Positions 26,207 to 39,464 of a stretch of 64,000 nt of DNA are shown piece after piece. How positions within the stretch are numbered: the first letter of the stretch is position 1; each line of letters opens with the position of its first letter. The notes beneath the pieces are model-generated. The model was not told the origin of the DNA and ran no database searches. It was given only the letters and a program-made list of their open reading frames with translations. The stretch is from Sinohyriopsis cumingii (lineage: Eukaryota > Mollusca > Bivalvia > Unionida > Unionidae). Position numbers and translations under genes: made by a program. The stretch covers positions 22,935,308 to 22,999,307 of the forward strand of contig CM068841.1 in the NCBI GenBank assembly GCA_028554795.2. The letters run 5' to 3'.

Positions 26207-27996
26207 TACCGTATATACTCGCATTTAAGCCCGTTCGCATATAAGCCGCCCCTCCCAAACTGCAGAGGTATAAACATTAAAAAGTGCATGACCTGCCCAT
26301 AAACTGACACACGAGTCCAAGACGATGACATTGCAAGACGCACGTGGTAAGTTCTAAATGCATTCATTTAGGCAAACTTGTGTAAGCAAAAGTTATGCAT
26401 ATACTTCTCTCGGGGTAGGCATGTATGATTATTACATAGAAATGTTATAAGTTAATATAATTCGTTTGAGACATCAAGAAATTTATTAAATTTTCTGTTT
26501 TCTTACTGTTTCAGCCTAATTTAAAATTGTGTATAATTTGACTGGACAATGACAAAAATTTAGCATTTGCAGGTTGCTGTAACAGTACCTTTCCCTTTTG
26601 ACTCAAGTTAATTATTGTTTGTTTATGCGTTAATGCATTAGACTTTTTGTATTAATGCACCAGTAATTACATTTTTATTTTGCCCTGAAATTGACAATAC
26701 CGAACTCATTAAGATGTGATCCCAGTATGACAACAATGAATAAAAATAGGGTTTGGTTCAACACTTGCATTTAGACTGGTGAGCATATTTACATAATGGT
26801 GCCACCACATGTACATTGTAGGTTGGAACATGTGCTGAATGAAGTACTTCCCCGCTGAATAAAGCACAGCTCTTGGATTCAAATCATTGGCACCACTGCA
26901 CTAAACATTATTGGTATCTCCAAACTACAATAATGAAGTTTCAGAAGTAATGCTTTGAAAATTATTGTAATAATGTAAAAATCGAGTTGTATTTTGCTTT
27001 GTTGTAAGTGATCTTACACAGTTTTACAAAGCTACGGTAATCTTGATTATATTGTGTAGTAGAAGGCAATTACACTTCGAAGTATAGTCGCCATGTTTTA
27101 ACGATTAACTGGCCTGTGTTACTATTAGAAAGCAAATGACAAATTTGCCAACTATAAACAAAGGGGACACTGAAACAACCAGCATTCCACTGTGTGGAAA
27201 ATTATGATTTTGTTCAGCAAAACACAAAACTAAAATAGATTGATGATGATCTTAGTCAATCTATATTCAGAATTTTAGCCTTTATTATTACAGTTCCTTC
27301 ATGAACATGTAACAGTTGTGTGAATATGTGCTGGTTATGTGCCTTGCGCAATTAAACGTAACTTTTCAATATGATTACCTTGCTTTGTAGGATCACTTGA
27401 AAAAGAGTAACTCATGAGCATGCGGATCGATGTAAATGAAACGGCTATTAATGATTAGCTGAAATTGTATCTGGAAGAATGCAGTTTGATCAAAACAATG
27501 AATAAAGCAAAATATGCATTTAATATGTTTGGGAGTATTTTAAGTGGTGGTTAGCCTGACTCGCACTCTGTAAGAACTGTACATTATCATACAGCCTGGT
27601 CTCCTGGGTAAACTCAAACCAGCCCATGAATTATGAAGTCATTTAATTTCATGCTGGAGAAATCAGAAAATATACTCATACAAAATAGTAACAAAAATAA
27701 TCATAGTAGCTTATAACAGTTTATATACTCATGCAAAATAATAACAAAAACAATCATAGTAGCTTATAACAGTTTAGTAAGTGTTGGGGCACTGAAAATA
27801 TATTTTTTTAACCTGCATATAAGTCTGAAGACACGGGGAAAAAAATTGTCATGTCCCAAGATTTTACAGCAGTCAACAACAAAAAAACAATTTTTTTTTC
27901 AAGTTTAGACCTTTGCTGAGGATAAGCCAACCCTCCTTTTTTCAGGCTTTTATTTTTTTCCTAAATTGTTTGGTTTATACACGAGTATATACGGTA
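26207..27996. mobile_element. Possible 1.8-kb non-autonomous DNA transposon related to MITE family A
   Basis: TACCGTATATACTCG at 26207-26221 is matched by its exact reverse complement CGAGTATATACGGTA at 27982-27996. These are the same ends as MITE family A, and both are bounded by TA, which fits a TA target duplication as in Tc1/mariner-type elements. The interior has no transposase frame. It contains a duplicated ~60-bp block (27662-27778, CAATCATAGTAGCTTATAAC twice). Confidence 0.5.
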
Positions 27997-29497
27997 CGAA
28001 TAATTGAGTCCTTTTAACAGTATGAAACGGCAGAACATGTAAATACTTTATCATCTTTGCGTATCATATTTACTGAGCCTGTCTTTGTCTTTCCATGTCT
28101 ATATTCATTATATTCATCAGTGATGTATATTATTGGTGATGGTTAATATCATTTAACCTTGGCCAAATAACAAGAATGTAAGGAACAATGTTATGTGGCT
28201 TTCATTTTAATTTTTGGTTTTGTGGGGTGGGAGAGGGAGATAAATAAAAGGAAACTTCTGTGATTTAAGATATATGTATACCCGCACATGCACACAGAGT
28301 CTGGTGTCTTAACATCCAGCTTTTGCAATTACGTTATATATTAGGTAGATATAGATATAGCTAATAAAAAAGTTATTTCAAGACTTAAGACATTTGGTTG
28401 GTCAGTTTTAAGCTGGAAATAAATTTCAAGAAGTCCAGAATGAATTTTTTTGGGGTGAAATGCTCATTTTGGACAGTATAGATCCCTTTTCTAATATTTG
28501 CTTTGATTTTGACCTCTATATAGAGGTCATTTGACCATGATGGACAAATTTTGATACTTGCTAGAGTGTCCTTTGTAGACAGACTTCATTCTTCATCATT
28601 AGAACGTCAAATGTAATTCAGCTGATATGTCTCTAGCATCTGTCTTTAAACTAGATTTCAGAGAATGTATAAAATAAAATCGGCTTTCTCCCATAAAATG
28701 TGGGCTATTGAGCAATGACCATCAGTGATGTCTGCAACCCCACTCATCCCTTCACTAAAATTATTCTTTGTTATCCATGTGTGTGTTTTTATAAACAATC
28801 ACACCAAATGCTTTGATTTGGCTTTAATAGTATAATCAGATAGAACAAACAGCAAAAAAATCAGATACCATTTCAACAGTGCAACGGCAAATATGGCCAC
28901 CAATATCACAGACAAAGAGTTAATGCCATATCTGGGGAAACTTAAAGGTTTTGCTATCACAGTTTTTGTAGCTTTTTCGTCACTTTTGTATTTATTTTAT
29001 AATCTGAGGAATTAAATGTAGCATATAATTGGTATAATTAAATATGGATTATAATTAGTAACATGCTTGCTATCATTGAGACCCGCAAGATGACAATGTT
29101 TTTTGAACTAGTTTGACATATTTAAGGGCAATCTGAAACAAATTTTATGATAAGGTACAATGAGCAGTTTCATGTTTGCTCAGAAGGAAAAAATGAACAA
29201 AATCATATTTTGGGGCAGCAAGTTTTACATGCAATTATTGGAATAATTATTGTCAGTCACTTATCATGGTGATAATATTATGTTGACATAATATCTCTTA
29301 AAATGTTTGCTTTTTAAAAAGATGGATGCATCTGTTTTGAGCATTATGCAGAAAATCTGTAACAAAAAAAATATCATTTACTGAGTCTTGACTTTATCCA
29401 TTTCTTTGTAAGTTAGATTACCTTGAAGTGTTGGAGCTTACTTTAATGACTGTTTTATTTAAATTTGTATCTGACCTTTTGTATTTTTTTCCTACCT
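27997..29497. other. Host non-coding DNA with one perfect palindrome
   Basis: No gene recognised. The 20-bp perfect palindrome TGACCTCTATATAGAGGTCA lies at 28510-28529. Confidence 0.5.
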
Positions 29498-29660
29498 TAT
29501 GGATCTGTATCCCATCTTTTGTATTTTTATCCCATCTAATGGATCTGTATCCCATCTTTTGTATTTATATCCCACCAAATGGATCTGTATCCCATCTTTT
29601 GGATTATATCCCACCTTATGGATCTGTATCCCATCTTTTGGATTTATATCTCACCTTCCA
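29498..29660. repeat. ~40-bp tandem repeat, 4 copies
   Basis: ATGGATCTGTATCCCATCTT plus TTG(T/G)AT..TATCCCA repeats four times. Confidence 0.9.
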
Positions 29661-29923
29661 AATGAGCTTAACTTCAGTCAAACTTTTATTTCTTATTTAA
29701 TTGTATTTCCTTTCTAGGTTTGTAGATTTATTAAATGGTGAACAGATTGCAAAATTGTGTCATTACAATTGTGTCATACTGAATATCTGTATTATGATGA
29801 CGATTCATAAATTTTGTACAGTTCTTTTAGGGGATATATTCCCATTATTTGAGTCTCAACTCAAATACAATAGGATTTCTCAAATGTGATTTGGCATGAA
29901 ATACTGTGCCAGCTGAAATCAGT

Positions 29924-30134
29924 TACCATGTATACTCGCTTAGAAGTCAAGCAAAACTGAAAACAAAGATCCTGATCTGCCATAGCATAGTGCACCTGCA
30001 GATCAGGGTCTATCCTGTTTGTTCTACTGATTACTCAAAACAAACTGCACAGACCCATCCTGACAGTGCATTATGCAACAGCAGATCTGATATGTGCAAT
30101 TTGCAGTTGGACTCATAAGTAAATATATACAGTA
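29924..30134. mobile_element. MITE family A, copy 6
   Basis: TACCATGTATACTCGCTTAG at left and CATAAGTAAATATATACAGT at right, with TGATCTGCCATAGCA / GCAGATCAGGGTCTAT inside. Confidence 0.75.
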
Positions 30135-30535
30135 TATTCTTTGCAAGATGATGAAGTTATCAAAGGAAGAAAGTGTGTCCAGTTAAACTGAAAAAATGCT
30201 AATTGATGGGATATTGTAATCCAGATGCATGTGACATGTTAGATTTGTATTCTTAAGGGATATATTGATTATATATTATGTGTCAGGTCTCATTAAAAAA
30301 AATCTATGCAAGCCAGATACAGCTATCAATGCCCTTATTTTCAATGTATTTTCTTGAGCACTTTTTTTGTTGCTGTATTATTTGCTTTTTGTGAATCTCA
30401 TGAAAATCTAAAAGATCAAAACTACTGAACTGATTCTTCATTTGTTCTCTATACCATAGTTTTTATATCTATTATTGGAAGGGGTTGGGGCTGAACATTG
30501 GATCAGTAATTATTCTGAAGAAATTTTTCTTTTCT
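30135..30535. other. Host non-coding DNA, nothing recognised
   Basis: No exon or element recognised. Confidence 0.5.
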
Positions 30536-30537
30536 TT

Positions 30538-30587
<50 letters not shown>

Positions 30588-30606
30588 CATATACATATAC
30601 ATACAG
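30536..30606. repeat. (AT)n(GT)n(AT)n microsatellite
   Basis: Compound dinucleotide run TATA...GTGTGT...TATATACATATACAT. Confidence 0.9.
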
Positions 30607-30661
30607 CTTGGTTTAAGCTAACGTATTTCGTATTTTAAATAATTTCTAGCATTTCCAAGCA

Positions 30662-30850
30662 AGGGCTGTTCCATTTAAACATACATGGTACCCAGGGAAG
30701 GCAGCTTTTTAAACATGTATGCCAGGGTACTTTGATTTCACAGAATTTGTATTAAAATGATCAGAAAATTCTAAATTGCATATATGGGTAAATACCCTAC
30801 TTTAAAAGTGCCTTCCCTGGGTCCCATGTATGTCTTAATTGAACAGCCCC
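30662..30850. mobile_element. MITE family B (188 bp, ~45-bp inverted repeats)
   Basis: GGGCTGTTCCATTTAAACAT then ACATGGTACCCAGGGAAGGC at left is mirrored at right by GCCTTCCCTGGGTCCCATGT, ATGTCTTAATTGAACAGCCC. A foldback MITE with no coding capacity; only one copy is seen here. The GGGGCTGTTC end is reminiscent of hAT-type elements, but the superfamily is not established. Confidence 0.75.
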
Positions 30851-30913
30851 AACAAAGTTTGTCAGCTTTTGAGAAGAAAATTAATAAGACTTGATTACTT
30901 CTACATTTGGCTG

Positions 30914-31119
30914 TACCATATAGATTCTCTTATAGGCCAAGTCAAACTGCAGAAAACTTAGACCATCATCTGTCATTACATAATATGCTAACAGATCAGG
31001 GTTAGGCATAATGTGCTGGCATATCAGGGTCTGTGTTGTTTGTTCTATTGTTCCTGACACCAGATCTGGGTCCATGCAGTTTTCAATTAAATAAGATTTA
31101 TCTGCCAGTATATACAGTA
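30914..31119. mobile_element. MITE family A, copy 7
   Basis: TACCATATAGATTCTCTTAT at left and CTGCCAGTATATACAGTATA at right, with CATAATATGCTAACAGATCA inside. More diverged than the copies at 25719 and 29924. Confidence 0.6.
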
Positions 31120-31756
31120 TATGTACCTTGTTTGTCTATGCAATTTCTCAACAGTCCATTTCAAAAGCCCATGTTTGTAAGTAGATTGAGAGAATTTATA
31201 TTTCACTATATTTACCTACCTCATTTAGTGAGAAAAAAAAATTCCTATTGCATGGAAAGTATGTACCTTTACACAGAAGTAAAATAAAAATGCAAAAAAC
31301 CTCCAGAGTTTTGAATAAAAGTTCAAACTGAAAATTGAAAAAAGAAGAATTTAGTAAATGTGGGTCCTTTTAAATTATAGGTTAATGATGATCATGGATA
31401 ATTGTATAATATTAATTATTTAAATAAAAACAATGTACTTTTCTTCTGCAATAAGGCAAAAGAATGTCTCTCTCATTTACATTACAATGTATGTCTGTAC
31501 CAAAAAAATCTGTGTTACATTGTATAAACTTTAAATGGCATTGGTATATTTTTTATTTAAAAAATTAACTGATATCAATATTTTTCAAGGTGCATATCAG
31601 ATTCGCTATACATTCTGTGATGTGTTAATCAGTTTTTCTTGTTGTTTTTATATGAATTAGACAGAGCTTTATATATTATTCACTATGTTGTGTCTATGAT
31701 ATTGGTGATTAAGCTTATTCATGACTAATGTTACACTAGTAAGTGTTTTTTGATCT

Positions 31757-32085
31757 GTTATGAATGAAATCAGACATTTTTGTCTGCCTGCATAAGCGTG
31801 GCAATTTGCAGTTATTACTTTCCTGAGGCTCATAAAATTGACTGTTATGAACAAAATCAGTCATTTTTGTCTTGGCTGCATTGGCATGGCAAGATGCAGT
31901 TATTTTCTAATGCTGGTAACAGTGGCTCTGTTATGAACAAAACACGTATTTTTGTCTTGCCTGCGTTAGTATCACAAGCTGCAGTTATTACTTGTCTGGG
32001 GCTCTATTATGAATGAAATCAAGCATTTTTGTCTTGCCTGCATAAGCACGGATAGCTGCAGTTCTTACTTTTCTGAGGCTGGTAA
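31757..32085. repeat. ~85-bp tandem repeat, 4 copies
   Basis: Four successive copies of a unit marked by GTTATGAA(T/C)(G/A)AAATCA, CATTTTTGTCTTGCCTGCAT and GCAGTTATTACTT. Diverged; an ORF across it (31780-32016) is incidental. Confidence 0.85.
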
Positions 32086-32704
32086 TTTAAATCTTTACAT
32101 TTTTTTCAGTTAAATACACTTTATATACATAATAAAGTAATGAAATTATATTTCATCCAATCCCTCTTTTGCAAACATAGATTACTTCAATCATAGCTAC
32201 TGCATGTTACCCAAATACTGAATTGAAATGGCATGGCAGGCTACGTGTTTGAGACCACTGGCCTACATGATAGGGGCTAAGGGTCATCTTTGTATCTGTT
32301 TTTATTTCTGTATTGTTTTGTTTTTCACTTTTTCAACAGGAAGTTGGCTGTATCTCTGATCAGCAACATATTTTAGTTGCATGTTGTTGACGCTTCCAGA
32401 CATTGTTTTCTAAGAAATAACAGTTTTTTCACTAGTACTTTTTGGTAATTGTTTTGTTGCCATATTTCCATATTGATTTATTTACTTTCCTCACATTTAA
32501 TTTAACTTTCCTCAGATATAATGTAACACTTTATATATTTTTTCTCCATATATAACTTGTCACCATATATTTAGTCAGTCACTTTAAATACTTAACTTTT
32601 TTTTAATTATTTAGCAAGTAGCCACTTTTGTATTCGACAAGACTGATTTTTATTAAATAAATATTGGCATTTTTGATAATAAATGTTCACTAGTGACATA
32701 CTTT
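32086..32704. other. Host non-coding DNA, nothing recognised
   Basis: No exon or element recognised. Confidence 0.5.
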
Positions 32705-32935
32705 TGCAGTTTGTGGTATACAACAGAATATGTTATATGTATAGGGTTTGTGATATACAACAGAATGCTTTATATGTATAGAGTTTGTGGTATACAACCG
32801 AATATGTTATACGTATAGAATTTGTGGTATACAACAGAATGCTTTATATGTATAGACTTTGTGGTATACAACAGAATATGATATATGTATAGAATTTGTG
32901 GTATGCAACAGAGTACTTTATATGTATAGAGTTGT
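32705..32935. repeat. ~37-bp tandem repeat, 6 copies
   Basis: GTTTGTGGTATACAACAGAA followed by TGCTTTATATGTATAGA repeats six times. Confidence 0.9.
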
Positions 32936-33949
32936 TTACTTGCAGAGGTGATTATTACTTTTTTGGGTGTATCTAATTCTTTTTATCTAACTTATATATG
33001 CCATGTTACATACAGATATACATAAACAGTATTGTACACGTATGTTAATTATTTTTTCACTCTTTTTTATATACATATCTGGTTGTGTGTACTCAAAGCA
33101 AACAAAGTAATGCAAAGGAAGATCACATTTAATTTGTAAACTCACTTTTTAAACATTTTGATTAAATTCTGTTGCTTATTCATTAACTCATTGGTTAAAA
33201 ATATTCTTAGGCCATATTAGACCATATCTTCAGTCTTACTCAAGCAATTTTGTTTACTTTTGACACAGTGCCATGCTATATCTGCCAGGTACAGAATCAT
33301 CCCAGAGCAAGGATCCTATATATCGCTTGGTTTATCAACAGTTAAATTTCAGCCATTTATAAATGTTCTCTTCATCAATTATTGATTAAAACCATTTTCA
33401 GATCATTTATATATTATAAATGCATATGATTGGAACAAATATACTGATATTTTGACACCAGCTGTTGTTTGTATCCCACTTAATAATAGTAATATACAAG
33501 TAGTACTTTATTGCCCTGGTACAGGCTCTAATTACATATCTGTTTGAATGGTAGGAATTTGTTTTCTTTTATATATTTTGATTTCCATTTAAGTGGACAT
33601 TTCACTGTTTGTATAATGCAAATGACAAAACTTATCTGACACTTGGTACATAATTACTGAAAATCTTCAATAACTAGGTATCCACTCTTGGTACAATCAG
33701 ACCTGTTTAGACAAGAAATTAACACATGGCATATCTTACATTGCCAAGATGATTGTGGAGAAATTGTATCCAGCAAGAAACAGAAAGAAGGAGTGAAGCA
33801 GTGATTAAATTTGGATAAACAAACCTTCCTCACCCATTACACATATTACAATTTCTCCTCAGATCTCACGAATAATGATCTTAACATCGAGATTTTTGTT
33901 ACAGTTAGATAGAGTAAAGGTACATTTCAACTTTAAAATTTTATCGGGT
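32936..33949. other. Host non-coding DNA, nothing recognised
   Basis: No exon or element recognised. Confidence 0.5.
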
Positions 33950-34705
33950 CGACATCAGTAGAGACAGTAGTGTATGGAATACAAGTGTAAGGAGAACATC
34001 AGTTGAGACAATAGTATGTGGAATACAAGTGTAAGGAGAACATCAGTTGAGACAATATTATGTGGAATACAAGTGTAAGGAGAACATCAGTTGAGACAAT
34101 AGTATGTGGAATACAAGTACTGGAAGGACATCAATAGGATAATAATTCAAGGAATACAGTGCAGGGGGGGGGGGAACATCAATAGAGATAATAATTCATT
34201 GAATACAATGGGGAGACATCAATAGAGATAATAATTCATGGAATACAGTGCAGGGGGGGACATCAATATAGATAATAATTCAAGGAATACAGTGCAGGGG
34301 AGACATCAATAGATATAATAACTCATGGAATACAATGGGGAGACATCAATAGAGATAATAATTCATGGAATACAATGGGGAGACATCAATAGATATAATA
34401 ACTCATGGAATACAATGGGGAGACATCAATAGATATAATAACTCATGGAATACAATGGGGAGACATCAATAGAGATAATAATTCATGGAATACAGTGCAG
34501 GGGGGACATCCATAGAGATAATAACTCATGGAATACAGTGCAGGGGGACATAAATAGAGATAATAATTCATGGAATACAGTGCAGGGGGGACATAAATAG
34601 AGATAATAATTCATGGAATACAGTGCAGAGAGGACATTAGTAGTGATAATAATTCCTGGAATACAGTGCAGGGGGGACATACATAGAGATAATAATTCAT
34701 GGAAT
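33950..34705. repeat. ~40-44-bp minisatellite, ~18 copies
   Basis: Units combine GACATCAATAGAGATAATAA, TTCATGGAATACA and a G-run of 2-10 bases. The left four units (33960-34130) are a distinct variant with AAGTGTAAGGAGAACATCAG. One unit has a run of 10 G (34166-34175). Confidence 0.9.
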
Positions 34706-36169
34706 ACATTATTATAGAGGACATTTATTTAATAAAGAATGAACATTCAAAAATCCTAGTGTCACTGACTAGATCATTGCTGTTTTTTTGTATTGTGTTG
34801 ATCAACATTTTTAACAACTGCGATTTGAATGATAGAGAAATATCAGTCGAAAAAAATTGGTCAGGCAATATGATTGTTTTTAACTCTGGTGAGCTGTACA
34901 TGTCTTTTCATATCAAAGATGTAAATTCTTGTTACTTCAATAAATATTTTTTTTTATACAAGTCTTGCATTGTCTCTAGCTCATGTATTAGTGGGTGATA
35001 TGTAAATAAGTATTTTTGTGTTTTCCACATTTGGAGAGAATGAGACCAAAATATTGCATCACGACAGTGAGGGTGGCAGAGTTAACATTATACTTTCATA
35101 GTTTTATGTTACAGTTTTTTAAGCTGAATAACAGGTGAAACAGAAACTGTTTGATGGAAACTTCTTTAATGTGTAATCATGTATGTGTGCATGCACACAA
35201 ACATACATTGCCATATACACTCACAAGCCAGAACCAACTGCAAAATGCACATTTTGAAACAATAACATTATCATATTGTATGCCACAGTGCCATGAAACC
35301 AGCCATAACATGTCACATGAAAGAACATCAGCCAATATTGGTACTATCACAGTTTTCCTGACTGGTACCATAACACATTTTCCTAACAGGCACTATAACA
35401 GTTATCCTGACTAGCACTATATCCATTCTTGATTTTCTTGACAGCCCTAGGAATAGTAGTTCAGTACATAAGTAAGCAATGTGCATAGTTCTGCTTGTCA
35501 AATATTACATTAGTGAATATTAAATTATATTGCAAGTTCATCTTCACCTAAAGAGCAGTGGTGCATTTCAGGCAACATTTAAATATTTCAGCTTTTTTTA
35601 GGTAACCTATGCAAACACCATGATATTAAAAATTCAATAATTTACAAAATTTTAGTGCTCATGATCAAACCTATATTTATCAGTATAGATGAAACCTGGA
35701 TGTCAGCTTCTGTGTAGAGGAAAGGATATGAGCCGTGGCATTTTCTGGTCCTGCATGTGTTTGAAACATGTGCTTTCAATTCCACACCAAAGAGTCAGGT
35801 GCTAATTTTAGTAATGAGTTTTCCAAATTCAAGACTGTTAAAGGACTGAAATTCCATTAATAAAACAATGTCTCTATTTTTTTTACTTACAGCTAGGATA
35901 AGCTTTCAAAAGATTTTTTTTCCTAAAACATAACTTACATTATTAACCAATCCTGGTCAGCCAAACCCATATATACTCTATTTTATGTTCACTCATTTCT
36001 AGGCTGGTGCCCATTTTTCTGTATCATTAGTACCATGTGTCCTATAGCAATTTTCTTGACTGGTAACATAACAACTTTCCTGACTGGAACAAACCTCTGG
36101 GAGGTACCCTTGTAACTTTCTTAAAATTAAGATCAGATCACAAATTTGAGAAAAATCCCTGTACGAAAT
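34706..36169. other. Host non-coding DNA, nothing recognised
   Basis: A partial match to the MITE family A left end lies near 35208-35250 (GCCAGAACCAACTGCAAAAT). No exon recognised. Confidence 0.5.
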
Positions 36170-36445
36170 TTGTCATATGGACTGGATATTATATCCATAT
36201 GTACTTTTACAGAAATATCCATATGGAAATGTCATGGATTCCTTACATACTTCTTATGGGAAATCCCATAGAATATGCAAATTAGTCCATTAGATCTGTA
36301 GATTGTCCATATGGAATAAAATTAAAATTCCATATGGAATTTGTAAATAGACCATATGGAATTTGTGAATAGTCCATATGGAATTTGTGAATAGTCCATA
36401 TGGAATTTGTAAATAGTTCATATGGAGTCTGGTAATAGTCCATCC
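36170..36445. repeat. ~22-bp tandem repeat centred on CCATATGG
   Basis: TAGTCCATATGGAATTTGTG repeats about seven times (36285-36440), preceded by looser CCATATGG copies. The palindromic core makes each unit able to fold. Confidence 0.85.
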
Positions 36446-37059
36446 CAAACAAAATTTTCCAGGTGGACTTAAGCAGTTTTCAGACGGGTTTTTTAAGTGC
36501 TTTCTGCCTAAACCATCTAAAATCAGCTTCAGATTTCTGTTAAACTGCCTAATGATTCTTGTACATTATTGGGATAAATATTCACAATAATTTTTAAAAT
36601 GGATCATAAATTTTATTTTGACAGACATTATCAAATAAATTTAGGTTTTTCTCATCCTCATTTTCTTTCCTTCATACAAAACCTAATCCATGATGCATCA
36701 TTTCACTGAAAGTTTGGTGAGATCTCACTAAAATTTCACTGAATATTTGTGAGGTTTCACAAAAATTTAGGACAAAACATTCACTTAAGTTTTGGCAAGA
36801 TCTATAACATTAATGTCATGGAAAGTTTTGTGAGAGTTTACTCAAACTTTCATGAGATTTCACTAAAATTTTGATCATAATATAGTATTTTACTGAAATT
36901 TCAGTAGTTTTTCAGACATTTCAAAAGGTTTCAAATAAATAATGGATATGACTTAAACAGGACTTGATTAACCAAGGTGATATTTCAGTGTACGTAAAAA
37001 GATTTATTCAGAAGTTGTAAGTATGTGACATCCAAGGCAAGAGATATGGGGGTTAATAA
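36446..37059. other. Host non-coding DNA, nothing recognised
   Basis: Low-complexity runs of TTTCACT(G/A)AA-type words at 36700-36910; no gene. Confidence 0.5.
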
Positions 37060-37205
37060 CAACAACAATAATAATAATAATACTAATAATAATAATGATA
37101 GTAATTAATAATGATAGTAATAAAGACTTTATTTAGAGAAGGTAACTCAGTTAGTTACAGACTTAATCTACCTTGAGGCCTTCTATCTGTTATGTACAAT
37201 ATATC
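37060..37205 (-). mobile_element. LINE 3'-end fragment with (ATT)n tail
   Basis: AAT-rich run, then AAAGACTTTATTTAGAGAAG, GTAACTCAGTTAGTTACAGA and CTTGAGGCCTTCTATCTG, closely matching 7893-7975. A minus-strand 3' tail of the same LINE family. Confidence 0.75.
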
Positions 37206-37239
37206 ACAGGAATCTGACGTTTTATCAATAAAGTACGGC

Positions 37240-37666
37240 GAAATCTCCGACAACATGAAATCACCTTATCGGTATACTGCTGTCGGGCATTTCTGCGCAC
37301 CTAAGGTTTTCGTTTCCAATACTGAAGCAAAGCGCATACCGAATTCGAGCGATTGACGAAAATAAAATACAGCAATGCTTACCATTTGAAAAGATGCAAT
37401 TTTCACCAGAATATTCTATTCAAAATAATTTTGGACAAAGGGGATACCACCACCCTGTTTTCCTGACTCGCGATATGTCGGCCTGTTCTGCGCATAGCTT
37501 TGAAAAAATGTAATGTTTATCTAAGATATCGTGATACAGAAATGAAATGTATTACTTTGGACTGTTTTTGTCAGCAGTTCAGTCGAGTAATTAGGTCAGT
37601 TTTATAGCTATTTTTACAAAATTCAACGTAAAAATGCCAATAAATGGCAAGAGATATTAAGGAAAC
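37240..37666 (+). repeat. Interspersed repeat X, copy 1
   Basis: About 425 bp that recur in opposite orientation at 61097-61500, sharing for example CTGCGCACCTAAGGTTT, ATGCTTACCATTTGAAAAG, GACTCGCGATATGTCGGCC-type sequence and TCAGTCGAGTAATTAGGTCA. A remnant open frame exists in the other copy, but stops break it here. Unclassified. Confidence 0.8.
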
Positions 37667-37671
37667 TAAAT

Positions 37672-38260
37672 CGATCTTGTAAAAATGTTAGGAAAGTTCA
37701 ACATTTTATGAAAAATAAGCTATTACGTGGAAGAGAAACAACAATGAATAGGATGTAATGTGTTTACAACGTCTTGTTGATGGGGAAAAATTGCTACAGA
37801 ATTTAGAAACAGACTATAAAATGGTAAATTTGTTGACAATTTATGTTCTAGCGGCAAGTAGAACGTTGGGTAGCAGACGATTTTGTAAGTGTGGGACAAC
37901 TTATTGCAAAATTGGAAACTTGGATTAAAATACAGTTTTGTTTTAAGGTACACATTTCCATCTTTTATATAACGTATTTATTTGTATGATTCTAAAAGAT
38001 TCATACTAAATCGAATTTTCTGGGTTACAGGTTCAAGAAGGTCATGTAGTGGGTCTTCACGTTGCCATTTAAAAATCACATTTTTATGTGCATTTCGAGT
38101 CTAAATGTGGGATATTTTTGTACACTTTATGAATATCACTTTTCTTAATTAAAGTACGAGCGTTCTTTCTTGATACAAAATGGATTTTGGAACCAAAATA
38201 ACACGTGATCAAATGTTTGCAGAAATGACGTTTCATTGCGCAGAATTGGCCGACATGGCG
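37672..38260 (+). repeat. Left arm of a large inverted repeat
   Basis: Matches the reverse complement of 38831-39436 at roughly 85% by eye, from TCTTGTAAAAATGTTAG at its outer end to CCGACATGG at its inner end. Arms of about 590 bp surround a ~570-bp spacer. Shadow open frames appear in both arms (37723-37953 -, 39145-39384 +) and are the same sequence. Could be a foldback transposon or a palindromic duplication. Confidence 0.85.
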
Positions 38261-38830
38261 GGTAATATAAATGAACACAAGGAGTGCAACGGTGACCACA
38301 GCCTTCCGTTCGATTCAACTTTTTTCACACGTCTTCTATCGCTTCAGAATCACAAGAAGACTGGAAAACTACACAACAACGTATAACTCTCGGATGACCA
38401 TCGATTGAATCCAGTCCAGCAAATTAACCTTGAGACAGCCATTTGAGACAGTGATTATGAAAAGATGAAATGCTAGGAGCCTGCCTTATGTCACTATTGT
38501 ACTGCAGACTTGATTTTTGATTAATGTACAAACTATAGTGCTGTTGTGGTCTCTTGAATTAGTCCTTGTTCCATACGTAGCCATGAAAAACGTTTATCAT
38601 GATATAATTACTCTTATTTTACAATGAATTCTAACACATCTAGAATATTTTGATAATATACACAATAATACCACTCACGATATTAAAGGATGATTCTACG
38701 TGTGGGCCAAGAAAACTCCGCAAAGATATGACTGTCTTTGATAGAGATGGGTATCTCGCAACAATTCCCACCAGTGATCTATCCGTTGTCCCTCCTTAAA
38801 TTCTGGAAATTAATCAGTTTGGAGTTATCA
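38261..38830. other. Spacer of the inverted repeat, with a LINE scrap
   Basis: Contains GGAGCCTGCCTTATGTCAC (about 38470-38489), matching the LINE at 8238-8262. Otherwise unrecognised. Confidence 0.6.
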
Positions 38831-39436
38831 CCATGTCGGTCAATTCTGCGCGTCGGGTACTTCTGCGCAACGATACGTCATTTCTGTAAACATTGGATCA
38901 CGTGTTATTTTGGTTCAAAAATCCATTTTGTATCAAAAAAGAATGATCGTACTTTAATTAAGAAAAGTGATAGTCATAAAGTGTACAAAAATATCCCATT
39001 TTTAGACTCAAAATGCACATGAAAATGTGATTTCTAAATGTCAACATGAAGACCCACTACATGACCTTCTTGAACTTGTAACCCCAAAAATACGATTTAC
39101 TATGCATCTTTTAGGATCATACAAATAAATACATTATATAAAAGATGGAAATGTGTACCTTAAAACAATGCTGCATTTTAATCCAAGTTTCCAATTTTGC
39201 AAGAAGTTGTCCCACACTTACAAAATCGTCTGCTACCCGACGTGTCAACTTGCCGCTAGAACATAAATTGTCAAAAAATTCCCCGCCGCATAGTCTGTTT
39301 CTAAACTCTGTAGTAATTTTTCCCCATCAACAAGACGTTGTAAACACATTGCATCCTATTCGTTGTTGTTTTTCTTCCACATAATACCTTATTTTTTTAA
39401 TATAAAATGTTGAACTTTACTAACATTTTTACAAGA
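38831..39436 (-). repeat. Right arm of the large inverted repeat
   Basis: Reverse-complement partner of 37672-38260. It has an extra ~17 bp near its inner end around CTGCGCGTCGGGTACTTC, so the arms have diverged since duplication. Confidence 0.85.
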
Positions 39437-39464
39437 TCAGTTTCGGTCCTGTTAAATACTGCTA

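Noticed and set aside
31780..32016. 78-residue + strand open frame
   Set aside because: Lies in an 85-bp tandem repeat; no coding evidence.
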